DNA from: Celerinatantimonas sp046054165
GTDB taxonomy: Bacteria; Pseudomonadota; Gammaproteobacteria; Enterobacterales; Celerinatantimonadaceae
Assembly (NCBI RefSeq): GCF_046054165.1
Contig: NZ_JBFNXK010000012.1
Coordinates: 62,001 to 126,000 of the forward strand
Direction of reading: 5' to 3'
DNA: 64,000 nucleotides
Position 1 is the first letter of the stretch. Each line of letters starts with the position of its first letter. The notes beneath the pieces are model-generated. The model had not been told where the DNA came from, searched no databases, and saw nothing but the letters and a program-made list of their open reading frames with translations. Shown one piece after another: positions 16,203 through 25,732 of the stretch. The position numbers were made by a program, and so were the translations under genes.

Positions 16203-18119
16203 ATGATGCAACTAGGACTGAAAAAAGTATTAGTGTTGTCGATTTTTCTTTTGGTTGCTATTTCTGTATCAGTAGCGAGTTTGATTTCTTATTTTGAACA
16301 GAAATCGTTACTGACTGAAGCGATTATGCATCAGGGAAAAAGTTATGTTCAGGGACGTAGTGATGTCATCAAAACTATGATCAATGAGAAAGTTGGCGGG
16401 ATCGATAAACTGGCTAAACAGTTTAAAGATACCCCGCTGAAAGGCTCGATCGTAAATAGTGAGGCGGACATCATTAATCATACCTATTTTCTGGCCAATG
16501 CAATGAACTTAGGAAGTGCGGTGTTGGCGTTTGATAATGGGGATGGTTATTGGAACCAAGCGACTAAAACCTGGGTGAATCATAAATATGAAGGGGATGT
16601 GACGCAACGGCCTTGGTATCAGGCCGCCATCAATAGTAATGATGTGATTGTGACTAACCCTTATCTGGGAACGGATGGGGTGTATTGGATCACTATTATT
16701 GAGAAAATCGCTGGTGGCACGATCTCGGTCGATATGGACCTTTCTTTTTTAAATTCGATGGTAAAACCTTCTGCGAATTTGCCCGGTTCCATCGCACTGA
16801 TTTTAAATGCCGATGGTTTGTTATTGGCATCTTCCTCTGATGTGGCTAAAGCCAGTGAAAATTCGCTCAACTATCCATGGCTTAAGGATGCTGCGACCGA
16901 AGCTTTGAGTAAGGAGGATGCCGTTATTGATTACCGGTTAAACGGGGTTGATAAAATTCTTTTTTCTCATCGTATTAAAGTTGGAGATAAATACTGGTTT
17001 TATGCCATCGGGATGAATCGGGAGATTGCATTTGCCCCATTGACGAAAGCGCGGAACATGGCGATAGCGGTATCGCTTATCGCCACTGTTGTGAGTCTTA
17101 TTATCGCATTCTTGCTTACTAAATGGCTTTATCGGCCGATTGTTTCACTGCGGGAGATGATCACCGGTCTGTCGAGTGGTAATGGTGATTTAACTCAGCG
17201 CCTGCAGGTGAATAACCATGATGATATTGGCCAAATATCCATGGGGATTAATACCTTCATTGAAAGCTTGCAGAGTCTGATGTTAGAAGTTAAAGGTGCC
17301 AGTGATTATTTACAGAGTAACGTGGTGCAATTACGAAAACAGGCTCAACAGAATCGAAGTATTCTGCAGCAGCACCAGAGTGAAACCGAACAGGTTGCAA
17401 CGGCGATCGAACAGATGGATGCGACGGCGAATTCGATGGCAACCGATGCCGCTAATACCGCTGAATTAACGGATCAGGCTAATCAGACTAGTCAGGATTC
17501 GCTCTCTATTGTAAATCGTTCACAGCAGAATATGTCGGCATTAATTGCGGATGTTCAAAATGCGTCGGATGACGTGCAGAAAATGGATAATCAAACGCAA
17601 AGTATTAGCTCGATTTTAAGTGTTATCGGAGCGATTGCGGAACAGACGAATTTACTGGCGCTTAATGCCGCGATTGAGGCGGCTCGGGCAGGGGAACAAG
17701 GCCGAGGTTTTGCGGTGGTTGCCGATGAAGTTCGATCATTAGCGAGCCGGACCAAAGATAGTACTCAGGAAATTGAAGGGTCGATTGAAGATCTGGTTCA
17801 GGGGTGTCGACAGGTCGTGCAGTCAATGGATGATACGAAATCTCGATGTCAGGATGCTGCATCTGGTTCAGATGCGGTAGCTGAAAGTCTGAATGCGCTG
17901 ACGAGCTTTGTGAATCAAATTAATAGTCTCAGTACCCAAATCGCAACGGCAGCCGAAGAACAGAGCGGTGTAACTAAAGAGATTAGTCGTAACATGAATG
18001 CGATCAGTGATATCGTCGGTGAGCTTGGGAACAATGGTCAGAAAGTACTGAGTGATGCTGAAGATATTGAGCGGATCAATAATCAGCTGATTTCGATTGT
18101 GGGTCGCTTTAAGTTATAA
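16203..18119 (+). CDS. Methyl-accepting chemotaxis protein (dCache-type sensor)
   Basis: This 638-residue chemoreceptor has an N-terminal transmembrane helix (about 7-30), a periplasmic dCache-like sensor domain (about 35-280, with KTWVNHKYEGDVTQRPWYQ), a second transmembrane helix (about 285-307), a HAMP domain and a long coiled-coil signalling domain. The hairpin tip is intact, IAEQTNLLALNAAIEAARAG followed by GRGFAVVADEVRSLA, so it should contact CheA and CheW. The ligand is unknown, though dCache domains often bind amino acids or small organic acids. It is monocistronic with a terminator shared with the TonB receptor gene. Confidence 0.93.
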   Translation: MMQLGLKKVLVLSIFLLVAISVSVASLISYFEQKSLLTEAIMHQGKSYVQGRSDVIKTMINEKVGGIDKLAKQFKDTPLKGSIVNSEADIINHTYFLANAMNLGSAVLAFDNGDGYWNQATKTWVNHKYEGDVTQRPWYQAAINSNDVIVTNPYLGTDGVYWITIIEKIAGGTISVDMDLSFLNSMVKPSANLPGSIALILNADGLLLASSSDVAKASENSLNYPWLKDAATEALSKEDAVIDYRLNGVDKILFSHRIKVGDKYWFYAIGMNREIAFAPLTKARNMAIAVSLIATVVSLIIAFLLTKWLYRPIVSLREMITGLSSGNGDLTQRLQVNNHDDIGQISMGINTFIESLQSLMLEVKGASDYLQSNVVQLRKQAQQNRSILQQHQSETEQVATAIEQMDATANSMATDAANTAELTDQANQTSQDSLSIVNRSQQNMSALIADVQNASDDVQKMDNQTQSISSILSVIGAIAEQTNLLALNAAIEAARAGEQGRGFAVVADEVRSLASRTKDSTQEIEGSIEDLVQGCRQVVQSMDDTKSRCQDAASGSDAVAESLNALTSFVNQINSLSTQIATAAEEQSGVTKEISRNMNAISDIVGELGNNGQKVLSDAEDIERINNQLISIVGRFKL

Positions 18120-18130
18120 CGGCTTTATTG

Positions 18131-18158
18131 TCAGGCCCTTTTTGAGCAAAGGGCCTGA
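18131..18158. terminator. Bidirectional terminator between chemoreceptor and TonB receptor
   Basis: A perfect 11-bp stem (TCAGGCCCTTT / AAAGGGCCTGA) with a 6-base loop lies between two convergent genes whose stops are 43 bases apart. Confidence 0.75.
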
Positions 18159-18162
18159 TGAA

Positions 18163-20244
18163 TTAAAATTTGAGACTCATCGAAACCCCATAGGTGGCCC
18201 CGATATCTTCCATTAGTCCCCATGGTGCATTTCGGCCTGAAGGGGAAATTGTTTTAATGCTCCCTTTATTCATGGTTGAATAATGGCGATCGGTTATATT
18301 TTCTCCGAAAGCGGTTAATGTGATATCCGGTGTGATGTCATAAGCGACGGTCATATTAATGGTGGTGAAATTTCCAACGGAATAATCATTACTCATATAT
18401 GAAGCGACATGCAGTACGTTGATGTGTGTCTGTAAGGCATGATGGCGCCAACCGAGGCGTGCATTATATTTATTATTGGGAAAATCCGACGTATCGTTGG
18501 TCGAATTATCAGATAAATAACTCCAGCCTAGTTCATAGTTTAAATGGTTGTCATTTTTAAGCTGGAAGCGTCCTTTTAGGGTTAATTCGAGCCCTTTACG
18601 AATGACGGTTGGAGCCAGTGTATAGATGGAAATAGAATTAGGGGTACCATCATCATCAACGACACTGATTGAACCATCGGTGACTTTTCGATTTTTAATG
18701 TAGTAGAAAAAAGGAGTCACCGAGAGTTGTAATGCAGGACTAAAGTGAGCCCGAGCCCCTAATTCAAAGCGATGACGGCGTTCTGCTGAAAGTGAGGTAT
18801 CGTTTCTGGTGGTTAATGAATCCGGTGTTGGTGTGTAGTTAAAGGAATAACGGGCACTGAAGCGGTAAGTGGGATTCATTTGCCAGGCGGTTCCAATGGA
18901 TGCTAGATAGGCATCGTCAGTCCATTCACCCTCGGCCATTTTTATTCGGGTACTGTCTTCAAGATATTTAGTTCCACTGTGAATGATTTTTTTCTTGTCC
19001 ATTCGTAGTGCTCCATCAATCACCCATTGTTCAGTTAGCTGATATTCGTCACTGAGTGATGCACCATAAACGTGTTCCTGATTCGGGGCCGTACGACCTT
19101 CGCTAAGTTGGTACCATTCCACACTCTGTAAGCCTATTTTAAAAATGTTATCGCCATACATTAGGGTGTGAGAAAGTGTCCATTCTTTCGCCCAATCTTT
19201 ACCTTTGCTTCCGGAGACGGTTGCCGGATCGCTATAGGTGTAATAAGCGTATTGAGTCCCGGTGGCTCGGCTGTAACCTAGAGTTATGGCGGTTGTCTGA
19301 TGGTCATTCCAGTGATACCGGGTATTGATCGCCGTGACATAAGTATCCATCGGGGCATAACGCCAAATATTGCTGCTAAGTTCGCCTTTGGGGGTGGTAT
19401 TCCGATTGGGGGGAACGCCCTCGTAAATCCCGACCGAGCGCTGAATATCTCGAGATCCTTTGTTGATAAATAATGAGCCATCTATTGAAAAGCGTTGCGC
19501 CTGATAGGCTCCGTTGAGCAGATAGGTATTAAATTGATAGCCGTTGTTCCAGTGAGATTTCCCATTGCTGGTGCTATGTTGGTAACCGGCACCGACGGTG
19601 AGTTTTTTATCTAAAAAATCTTGGTTGGTGAAACCATGAACTTTCCAAGTATCGTAAGACGCATAGCTGGAACTTATCTCAGAAGAATGGTTCGCATCCG
19701 GTTTTTTCTTTCTGGTTTTTATTAAGATAAATCCCTGATTGGGGGTTCCGGCATTGGCTGAGCCGAATCCCATGAGAGGGCTAATGGTAATGACGGATGA
19801 ATCACGTAGAAATTCGATTGATTCAACGGATTCCGGAGGGATATCCCCCAAAACTCGTTGAGCGGTTGTTGGGGTTAAATATACGCCATCGAGAATGATA
19901 CTGACATTATCCCCTCGGTTATAACTGAAGTTATGAACCCTGGCGCCTTGGCGTCGGATAGAAAAACCGAGGCTGTTTTCAATAAGGTCCATGATATCTC
20001 GGGGATGAATTTCTTCAATATCTTCTCGGGTTAAAACTTGGGTTGCTTCAACACTTTGCGGCAGAGAAAAACGACTCGAAGGGGGTTCATAATTTGTATT
20101 TTCATTATGGGCCGAAACCACCATTTTATTGAGTTGGCTAACCTCTTCGGCTTGTGTCACGTGATAAGAAGAGAGTGTTAATATAGGGATTATTATTATC
20201 GGTTTAGAATAATTCGATATTTTAAATATATTGAAAACATCCAT
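18163..20244 (-). CDS. TonB-dependent outer-membrane receptor
   Basis: The 693-residue protein is a 22-strand TonB-dependent receptor. It has a signal peptide ending VTQA-E, a TonB-box-like NKMVVSA at about 39-45, a plug domain (about 60-190, including VSIILDGVYL and ESVESIEFLRDSS), a beta-barrel, and a C-terminal Phe (VSMSLKF) for barrel assembly. The ATG at 20244 is preferred because GAGGAA precedes it; the in-frame GTG at 20259 overlaps that site. A sigma-54 promoter and a VnfA-type element lie upstream. Its place beside a sigma-54-controlled importer and the V-nitrogenase suggests uptake of a chelated metal or cofactor precursor; the ligand is not known. Confidence 0.9.
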   Translation of the reverse strand: MDVFNIFKISNYSKPIIIIPILTLSSYHVTQAEEVSQLNKMVVSAHNENTNYEPPSSRFSLPQSVEATQVLTREDIEEIHPRDIMDLIENSLGFSIRRQGARVHNFSYNRGDNVSIILDGVYLTPTTAQRVLGDIPPESVESIEFLRDSSVITISPLMGFGSANAGTPNQGFILIKTRKKKPDANHSSEISSSYASYDTWKVHGFTNQDFLDKKLTVGAGYQHSTSNGKSHWNNGYQFNTYLLNGAYQAQRFSIDGSLFINKGSRDIQRSVGIYEGVPPNRNTTPKGELSSNIWRYAPMDTYVTAINTRYHWNDHQTTAITLGYSRATGTQYAYYTYSDPATVSGSKGKDWAKEWTLSHTLMYGDNIFKIGLQSVEWYQLSEGRTAPNQEHVYGASLSDEYQLTEQWVIDGALRMDKKKIIHSGTKYLEDSTRIKMAEGEWTDDAYLASIGTAWQMNPTYRFSARYSFNYTPTPDSLTTRNDTSLSAERRHRFELGARAHFSPALQLSVTPFFYYIKNRKVTDGSISVVDDDGTPNSISIYTLAPTVIRKGLELTLKGRFQLKNDNHLNYELGWSYLSDNSTNDTSDFPNNKYNARLGWRHHALQTHINVLHVASYMSNDYSVGNFTTINMTVAYDITPDITLTAFGENITDRHYSTMNKGSIKTISPSGRNAPWGLMEDIGATYGVSMSLKF

Positions 20245-20326
20245 ATTATAATTCCTCACAGAAAGATAGATATTGATAACGTCTGTATTTTTAGTTTGTA
20301 TTTATAAACCTTCCGAAATGAGTATC

Positions 20327-20342
20327 AGCAAGGGATATGCCA
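20327..20342 (-). promoter_or_regulatory. Sigma-54 promoter of the TonB receptor gene
   Basis: On the minus strand TGGCATATCCCTTGCT matches the -24/-12 consensus (TGGCAC-N5-TTGCW) with one mismatch and exact GG-N10-GC spacing. It lies about 85 bases upstream of the start codon, in a 401-base gap (20245-20645) that holds no gene. Confidence 0.85.
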
Positions 20343-20446
20343 TCCAATATTTAAATAATGGATGATATTTATTTTGTTGAAATTTAAAGGTTTTATTTTA
20401 ATTGTACATCTGTGTTAATTTCAGTGAATTAGATATAACTGGGTTA

Positions 20447-20462
20447 TGTACATGAAGGTAAA
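20447..20462. promoter_or_regulatory. Degenerate VnfA-type upstream activator site
   Basis: TGTACATGAAGGTAAA fits TGTAC-N6-GTACA with one mismatch in the right half-site. Its centre is about 113 bases upstream of the -24 element of the TonB receptor promoter, a normal distance for an enhancer-binding protein. Confidence 0.5.
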
Positions 20463-20645
20463 AAGTTCGATAACAATGTACATAAATATGAGTTGAATAT
20501 AGATTATTAAATAATTACTTAAAATAAAAAAGAATACATTAACGAGAGTTAGTTTAAAGGACACGAATAGAATTGATAATTTTAAATTATCATGATGATT
20601 TAATAAATAGCAGTTGGAATGAAATTGCTCATGAACTAGCGAGGG

Positions 20646-22289
20646 TTAGTTGATTGAATTTAAATTTCCCGTATGCAGTTGCCCCTGTTCCATTTGTAGA
20701 ACGCGATCTGCAATTTTTTGGGCCAGAGCTAGATCATGCGTAATGAACAGCATGGAAAATCCACGGCTGTTCTGTAATCCTTTCAAAAGCCGGATCACAT
20801 TGGCTTGCGTTGATGGATCTAGAGCCGAAGTGATTTCATCTGCAATTAAGAGGCTCGGTTGCATGACCATGGCTCTGGCAATGGCTACTCGTTGCAGTTG
20901 ACCGCCGCTTAGCATAAAACAGCGACAATTTAAAAACAGCGAGTCAGAGGCTAATCCCACCTGTTCTAAGGCCCGTTTGACTTGATCTAATTGCCATGTT
21001 TTATGGCCGATGTGATTAATCAGCAAGGGTTCGGTCACGACCTGCTGAACAGTCAGCCGCTCATTTATAGCGGATTTAGGATCTTGAAAAACAAGCTGTA
21101 ATCCTCCCAAACGAGTTGTTTCACTGTTGCCGGAAAGCGGGTGATGATTAAAGGTGATGTGGCCATTATCCGCTTGGGATAATCCACTAATAATTGAGGC
21201 TAAGGTACTTTTTCCGGAACCGGATTGACCGACCAGTGCGACAACTTCACCGGCATAGATGTCCAGATTACACTGTTGACAGACCTGGACCCGGTTTGGT
21301 TGATAAAACGTTTTATTAATCTCGCGTGCTTGTAGACGCACAATTTGCCCTCCCCGCGAACAGATAACTTGATGGGTTGCTGAAAGTCGTCTCATTTTGG
21401 GAGGATGCAGCGCACAGGCGGGGTGGGTTTGATTACAGCGAAAACGAAACGGGCATCCCTGTTCATCTCTTTCTGCTGATTCCGGGATCCCCCATAAATC
21501 TCGATAGCGTGATAGATAGGGAGATGAACTCAGTAAGCCCCGGGTATAAGGATGTTGGGGATGAGTGAGTAATTCATCGCGTAATCCTTTTTCAATGATC
21601 ATCCCGGCATACATCACCATGATTTGCTGACATAACGTGAGGATGAGTTGCAGATCATGGGAGATGATGAGCATCCCCAGTCCTGCCTGTTGCAACTGCT
21701 GCAACAACGTTATGATTTCAGTTTTGGATTGTGGATCCAAAGAGGCGGTGGGTTCATCGATAATCAGATATTCCGGTTCACAGAGTAATGCCATCGCGAT
21801 TAATACTTTTTGTCGCATACCTCCTGAGAGTTGGTGAGGATAGGCCGCTTGCCACTGCGGATGCAGTCCGGTCCGGGATAAAATCGTATCGATACGCTGT
21901 TGCCTTTGTTCGGTAGAAAGCTGGGAAGCATGGCTGGTTAAGCATTCCATGAGTTGTGCATGGATGGTGAGTAGTGGGTTGAGTACATCGTTGCTGTTTT
22001 GAAAGACCAGTGCAATCCGAGACCAGCGAACCTGTTGATTTAACATCACATCGTTCATGGCTAGCAATTCCATCTCATCAAGCATGACGGTTCCCTGATA
22101 TTGGGCGTGCTGGTTTTTAATCCCTAACAAGGTATGGGCCAGAGAGGTTTTGCCGCATCCAGATTCACCGATCAGACCAATATTTTCACCGGTTTGCAAA
22201 GTGAAGCTAATGTTCTTCACCGCGGTAATATGCTGTTGAGGATAACGGACGGTCAGTGCCTTGATGGTTAATGAAGAAGCCTGATTCAT
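20646..22289 (-). CDS. Oligopeptide/nickel-type ABC importer, fused double ATPase (DppD-DppF)
   Basis: One 547-residue chain carries two ABC ATPase domains. The first (about 1-310) has GESGCGKTS, LSGGMRQK and LIIDEPT plus the oligopeptide C-terminal Cys motif (CPFRFRCNQTHPAC), which in this family can bind an Fe-S cluster. The second (about 315-547) has GQSGSGKST, LSGGQLQR and LIADEIT. The protein would drive both permease subunits encoded just upstream. The start overlaps the permease gene by four bases. It is the last gene of the importer operon. Fused DF ATPases occur in YejF-like systems; the cargo is unknown. Confidence 0.92.
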   Translation of the reverse strand: MNQASSLTIKALTVRYPQQHITAVKNISFTLQTGENIGLIGESGCGKTSLAHTLLGIKNQHAQYQGTVMLDEMELLAMNDVMLNQQVRWSRIALVFQNSNDVLNPLLTIHAQLMECLTSHASQLSTEQRQQRIDTILSRTGLHPQWQAAYPHQLSGGMRQKVLIAMALLCEPEYLIIDEPTASLDPQSKTEIITLLQQLQQAGLGMLIISHDLQLILTLCQQIMVMYAGMIIEKGLRDELLTHPQHPYTRGLLSSSPYLSRYRDLWGIPESAERDEQGCPFRFRCNQTHPACALHPPKMRRLSATHQVICSRGGQIVRLQAREINKTFYQPNRVQVCQQCNLDIYAGEVVALVGQSGSGKSTLASIISGLSQADNGHITFNHHPLSGNSETTRLGGLQLVFQDPKSAINERLTVQQVVTEPLLINHIGHKTWQLDQVKRALEQVGLASDSLFLNCRCFMLSGGQLQRVAIARAMVMQPSLLIADEITSALDPSTQANVIRLLKGLQNSRGFSMLFITHDLALAQKIADRVLQMEQGQLHTGNLNSIN

Positions 22290-23155
22290 CGTCGGTATCC
22301 TGGCGTATGGCAGATCCCTTTCGGATCCATTAATGCTTCAAGATGGCGACTCAGTAAGGTTATCGCCATAACGAGTGAGGCAATGGCGACTAAGGGGGGA
22401 AGGACCCACCATTTCCAGAATGGTGTGAAAATCAATCCGTCGAAGGCCATTGCGCTGTTGAGCAACATGCCCCAGCTATGTGCATTGGGATCGCCGAGAC
22501 CCAGAAGGGATAATCCGGCTTCCGCAATGATGGCGTGGTTTAATTGTCCGGTAAAACTAAGAATACACAGAGGATAAATTTCCGGTAAAAAATGCTGTTT
22601 AAGCAGGTATGGAAAATGAGCTCCGTAGCTTTGGGCTAGCCAAATATAAGGTTGTTGCTTTAAGGCCAGAACTTTGGCTCGTAAGATCCGGGCCGGGTGA
22701 GCCCAGGAAAAAAGCAACAAGACCAACACAATATTCAAGGTACTGGGGGAGAAAAAAGAAGCGCATACAATCAGCGTGGGAAGCCGAGGTAAAGCCATCA
22801 CAATATCGGTAACTCGCATTAAGAGGCGATCTATTTGACCTCCCATGTAGGCAGACAAAGTGCCAATCCCGGTTCCCATCAGACAGGCTAATAATGCAGT
22901 CAACAGGCCGATGGCTAGACTGTTGCGGGTCCCTCGACACATCAGACTGAAAATATCGATCCCAAGATCATCGGTTCCCAGCCAGTGTTGGAGACTTGGA
23001 GCGGCCAGAGCTTCCTGACTGGGTAATAAAGCATGTGGTGGCGCGATTTGGTCGGCAAACACGGCGATAAACATAAAAGCCACTATAACTAGCAGGGGGA
23101 AGAGTAATGGCAGATGCCATTGGATTTTTTCCCGGTAGATGGATAAGGCCGTCAT
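22286..23155 (-). CDS. ABC importer permease, DppC/OppC type
   Basis: The 289-residue inner-membrane protein has the N-terminal OppC-type segment, about six transmembrane helices and the EAA loop seen as AQSYGAHFPYLLKQHFLPEI. The sequence LGTDDLGIDIFSLMCRGTRNSL is the conserved DppC signature. It overlaps the DppB-type gene and the ATPase gene by four bases each, so the subunits are co-translated and form the channel together. Confidence 0.93.
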   Translation of the reverse strand: MTALSIYREKIQWHLPLLFPLLVIVAFMFIAVFADQIAPPHALLPSQEALAAPSLQHWLGTDDLGIDIFSLMCRGTRNSLAIGLLTALLACLMGTGIGTLSAYMGGQIDRLLMRVTDIVMALPRLPTLIVCASFFSPSTLNIVLVLLLFSWAHPARILRAKVLALKQQPYIWLAQSYGAHFPYLLKQHFLPEIYPLCILSFTGQLNHAIIAEAGLSLLGLGDPNAHSWGMLLNSAMAFDGLIFTPFWKWWVLPPLVAIASLVMAITLLSRHLEALMDPKGICHTPGYRR

Positions 23156-24141
23156 AGTGAGATCCTTGGGTCTAATTTTTTATAAATCAGATCCGAGAGC
23201 AGATTCATGGTCAGAATCGATACGGAAATAAAAATGAAAATTCCTTGTAGTAGCACGTAATCTCGATTGCTGATGGCGCTGCCCATTAAGGTTCCGACGC
23301 CGGGATAGGCAAAAATATTTTCTACGATGATGGCCCCACTGAATAGACTGCCCAATGACATAAAAATGCGGGTAATGATGGGGAGCATTGCGTTGCGCAG
23401 TGCATGACGATACAAAATGGCCCGTGATTTGAGTCCTTTCGCTCGGGCGGTGGTGATGTAATCTTTGGCCAGTATCGTCAGCATGCTATTTCGGGCCAGT
23501 AGATAGAAACGGCCTAATTTAGAAAACGTTAAAGTCAGCAGTGGCAGCGTGGCATAGTAAAGAATATTGATCAGGTGATAAAACCAATGATGGTTATGTG
23601 AAAAAGGGGTTTGACTACCGGCCATTGGAAACCAGTGCAGATAAATTGAAAACAGGCATAACAGGATAAGTCCAATGACGAAGGAGGGAATTTCAGACCA
23701 TAAAATAATGATCGGATATAACCATTGGTCGATATAACGATTTCGATTCCAGGCCGAAAAAGCTCCCAGCAGTGTGCCTAATGCACTACTGAGTAATAAT
23801 GAGCCGAGAACCATCAGCAAGGTCCAAGGCAGACGTTGCATAATGAGCGTGGAGACTTTTTCTTTATAGGCAAGACTATATCCCATATCACCGTGAACTA
23901 ACTTCCACAGATATCCAACGAGTTGAGAGGCGAGAGGCTGATCCAGATTGTAATAATGTTTCAGATACAGGAGCTGTTCCTGAGTCATATTATCGGAGTA
24001 TGCCTGATCAAACACATCTTCTTCACTGCTGAAAGGATCTCCGGGCATCAACCGAGGGAGCATAAAATTAATCAGCACTATGACGGACAGAGTGATGAGA
24101 TAATGACGGCCGCGTTGCCCGGCAATAGCTAAATGTTTCAT
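23152..24141 (-). CDS. ABC importer permease, DppB/OppB type
   Basis: The 329-residue permease begins with the usual DppB N-terminal helix (LITLSVIVLINFMLPRLMPGDPF) and has the EAA loop TTARAKGLKSRAILYRHALRN, followed by the FSGAIIVENIFAYPGVG segment shared by DppB and NikB. It forms the heterodimeric channel with the DppC-type permease. It overlaps the genes on both sides by four bases. Confidence 0.93.
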   Translation of the reverse strand: MKHLAIAGQRGRHYLITLSVIVLINFMLPRLMPGDPFSSEEDVFDQAYSDNMTQEQLLYLKHYYNLDQPLASQLVGYLWKLVHGDMGYSLAYKEKVSTLIMQRLPWTLLMVLGSLLLSSALGTLLGAFSAWNRNRYIDQWLYPIIILWSEIPSFVIGLILLCLFSIYLHWFPMAGSQTPFSHNHHWFYHLINILYYATLPLLTLTFSKLGRFYLLARNSMLTILAKDYITTARAKGLKSRAILYRHALRNAMLPIITRIFMSLGSLFSGAIIVENIFAYPGVGTLMGSAISNRDYVLLQGIFIFISVSILTMNLLSDLIYKKLDPRISL

Positions 24142-25721
24142 TGCGGCATATCCAGAAAAGAAATTTTATAGTAGTCGGTCATACTTCGGGCCCGATCGGC
24201 TCGAAAGCGCCAGCCGTTAAAATGAGCCGGACGATATACGTAATGCTCATTTTCCGTAAACAGGATCAATTGGGGAATTTGCTGAGCGATAATACGTTCC
24301 ATCTCAAAGATAATTTGCTTTCTTTTTTGGGGATCCAGTTCGTAAAGTTGCTGCTGTCCTAATCGATGCAGTTCCGGATTGTAATAACCCCCGAGGACTT
24401 TGGCCGGTTTGGCGGCGCCAAAAGAAGTGCGCAAATAGTCAGGATCACCCCCAAAACCGCTTTTAAACAGGGCCAGGTCGTAATCTTGCTTATGCAGAAG
24501 TTCGAGTCGGCTTTTACTGTCGACACTCCGGATCTGCAGATGAATCCCAATGGGGTCAAGCATCGCTTTGATGAGCTTGGCGATTTTGACCTCATTCATC
24601 TGATTGCGGGCAATAATGTTGAATGTATATTGTTTGCCATTGAGTAATTTTTTGGCTTGGGTGGGATCGTATGCATGTTGGGGTGCCTGCGGATTGAAAT
24701 AGGGATGGTGTTGAGGAACGATGGTATCGCGGCCTACTTCTGCGGAGCCCCGGGCTATTTTAGCAACGAGTTCTTGGCGGTTGATGCCATAGGCAAATGC
24801 TTGTCGGATTGTGGGGTCGTTTAAGGCGGGTTGATGTTGGACATTGAATACAATCCGGCATCCTAAGTGACTTTGAATCCGTTGAATTTTAAATTCAGGG
24901 CTTTGATAGTGGGCCAATAGATCCGGGGCTACCGATATGATATCGATATCGTTATTTTCAAATGCCAGCACCGGGTCACTGACGGGGACCCATTCCAGAA
25001 CTTTGATTTTAGGTTTGGGTCCCCAGAAGGTAGGATTGGCGATTAAACGATAAGTGCCTTGTGCCGGATGAAATTCCTGGAGTTGATAAGGGCCTGTTCC
25101 TATACTCGCCTGCTTCGCCGATAATCGTTGTGGATCACTGACCGCAGCCCAAATATGTTGTGGGATCATGGGAATTGCCCCTAGTTTTTCCAAATAAGTG
25201 GCACTGGGCTGATTGACCGTGACCGAAACTGTTAGCGGATCGATTAAATGAGCTTCGGTAATAATATATTGATTATCAACGACTAAATCATTGTATAGCG
25301 GGGCATGAAGCCGATAATAGTCGAAGCTGAATAACACATCTTGTCCGGTAAAAGCGTGGCCATCATGCCATTTCACGCCGGAGCGCAGATAAAAAATATA
25401 AGTGCGTCCATCACTGGACTGATACCAGCGTTTAGCTAGCCAGGGAATGAGCCCGTGTTCGTCGTGTTCAAGCAGGCTGTCAAAAATGAGTTCGGCTTGT
25501 TTGGCTCCTCCCTTAGCCAACCCTCCAAAGGGGGAGGGCGCTCCGATATTTCCACCTCGGAAGCGTAAGATGGTTTCATGTGAAACAGCGGCTGGTGGTT
25601 GCGTATTCCGTTCATTGACCGCATGGATAATCAGGATATAGATAATGAGCAATCCCAGAACAAGGAGACCTAAGAATAGCCGCTGGCGACTATTTTTGAG
25701 GGGCAATAAGGGAATACGCAT
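24138..25721 (-). CDS. Membrane-anchored substrate-binding protein, SBP family 5 (Dpp/Nik type)
   Basis: This 527-residue protein belongs to the family 5 binding proteins. It starts with an uncleaved-looking transmembrane anchor (about 14-34) instead of a clear signal peptidase site, so it may stay tethered to the membrane. The conserved middle LRSGVKWHDGHAFTGQDV and GTGPYQLQEF place it with the DppA/NikA/OppA group. The ligand-specific residues cannot be read. It delivers cargo to the permease encoded next. The start has a GGAG site. It follows the radical SAM gene by 11 bases, which ties the importer to the modifying enzymes upstream. Confidence 0.9.
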   Translation of the reverse strand: MRIPLLPLKNSRQRLFLGLLVLGLLIIYILIIHAVNERNTQPPAAVSHETILRFRGGNIGAPSPFGGLAKGGAKQAELIFDSLLEHDEHGLIPWLAKRWYQSSDGRTYIFYLRSGVKWHDGHAFTGQDVLFSFDYYRLHAPLYNDLVVDNQYIITEAHLIDPLTVSVTVNQPSATYLEKLGAIPMIPQHIWAAVSDPQRLSAKQASIGTGPYQLQEFHPAQGTYRLIANPTFWGPKPKIKVLEWVPVSDPVLAFENNDIDIISVAPDLLAHYQSPEFKIQRIQSHLGCRIVFNVQHQPALNDPTIRQAFAYGINRQELVAKIARGSAEVGRDTIVPQHHPYFNPQAPQHAYDPTQAKKLLNGKQYTFNIIARNQMNEVKIAKLIKAMLDPIGIHLQIRSVDSKSRLELLHKQDYDLALFKSGFGGDPDYLRTSFGAAKPAKVLGGYYNPELHRLGQQQLYELDPQKRKQIIFEMERIIAQQIPQLILFTENEHYVYRPAHFNGWRFRADRARSMTDYYKISFLDMPQ

Positions 25722-25732
25722 GCTTTACTCCT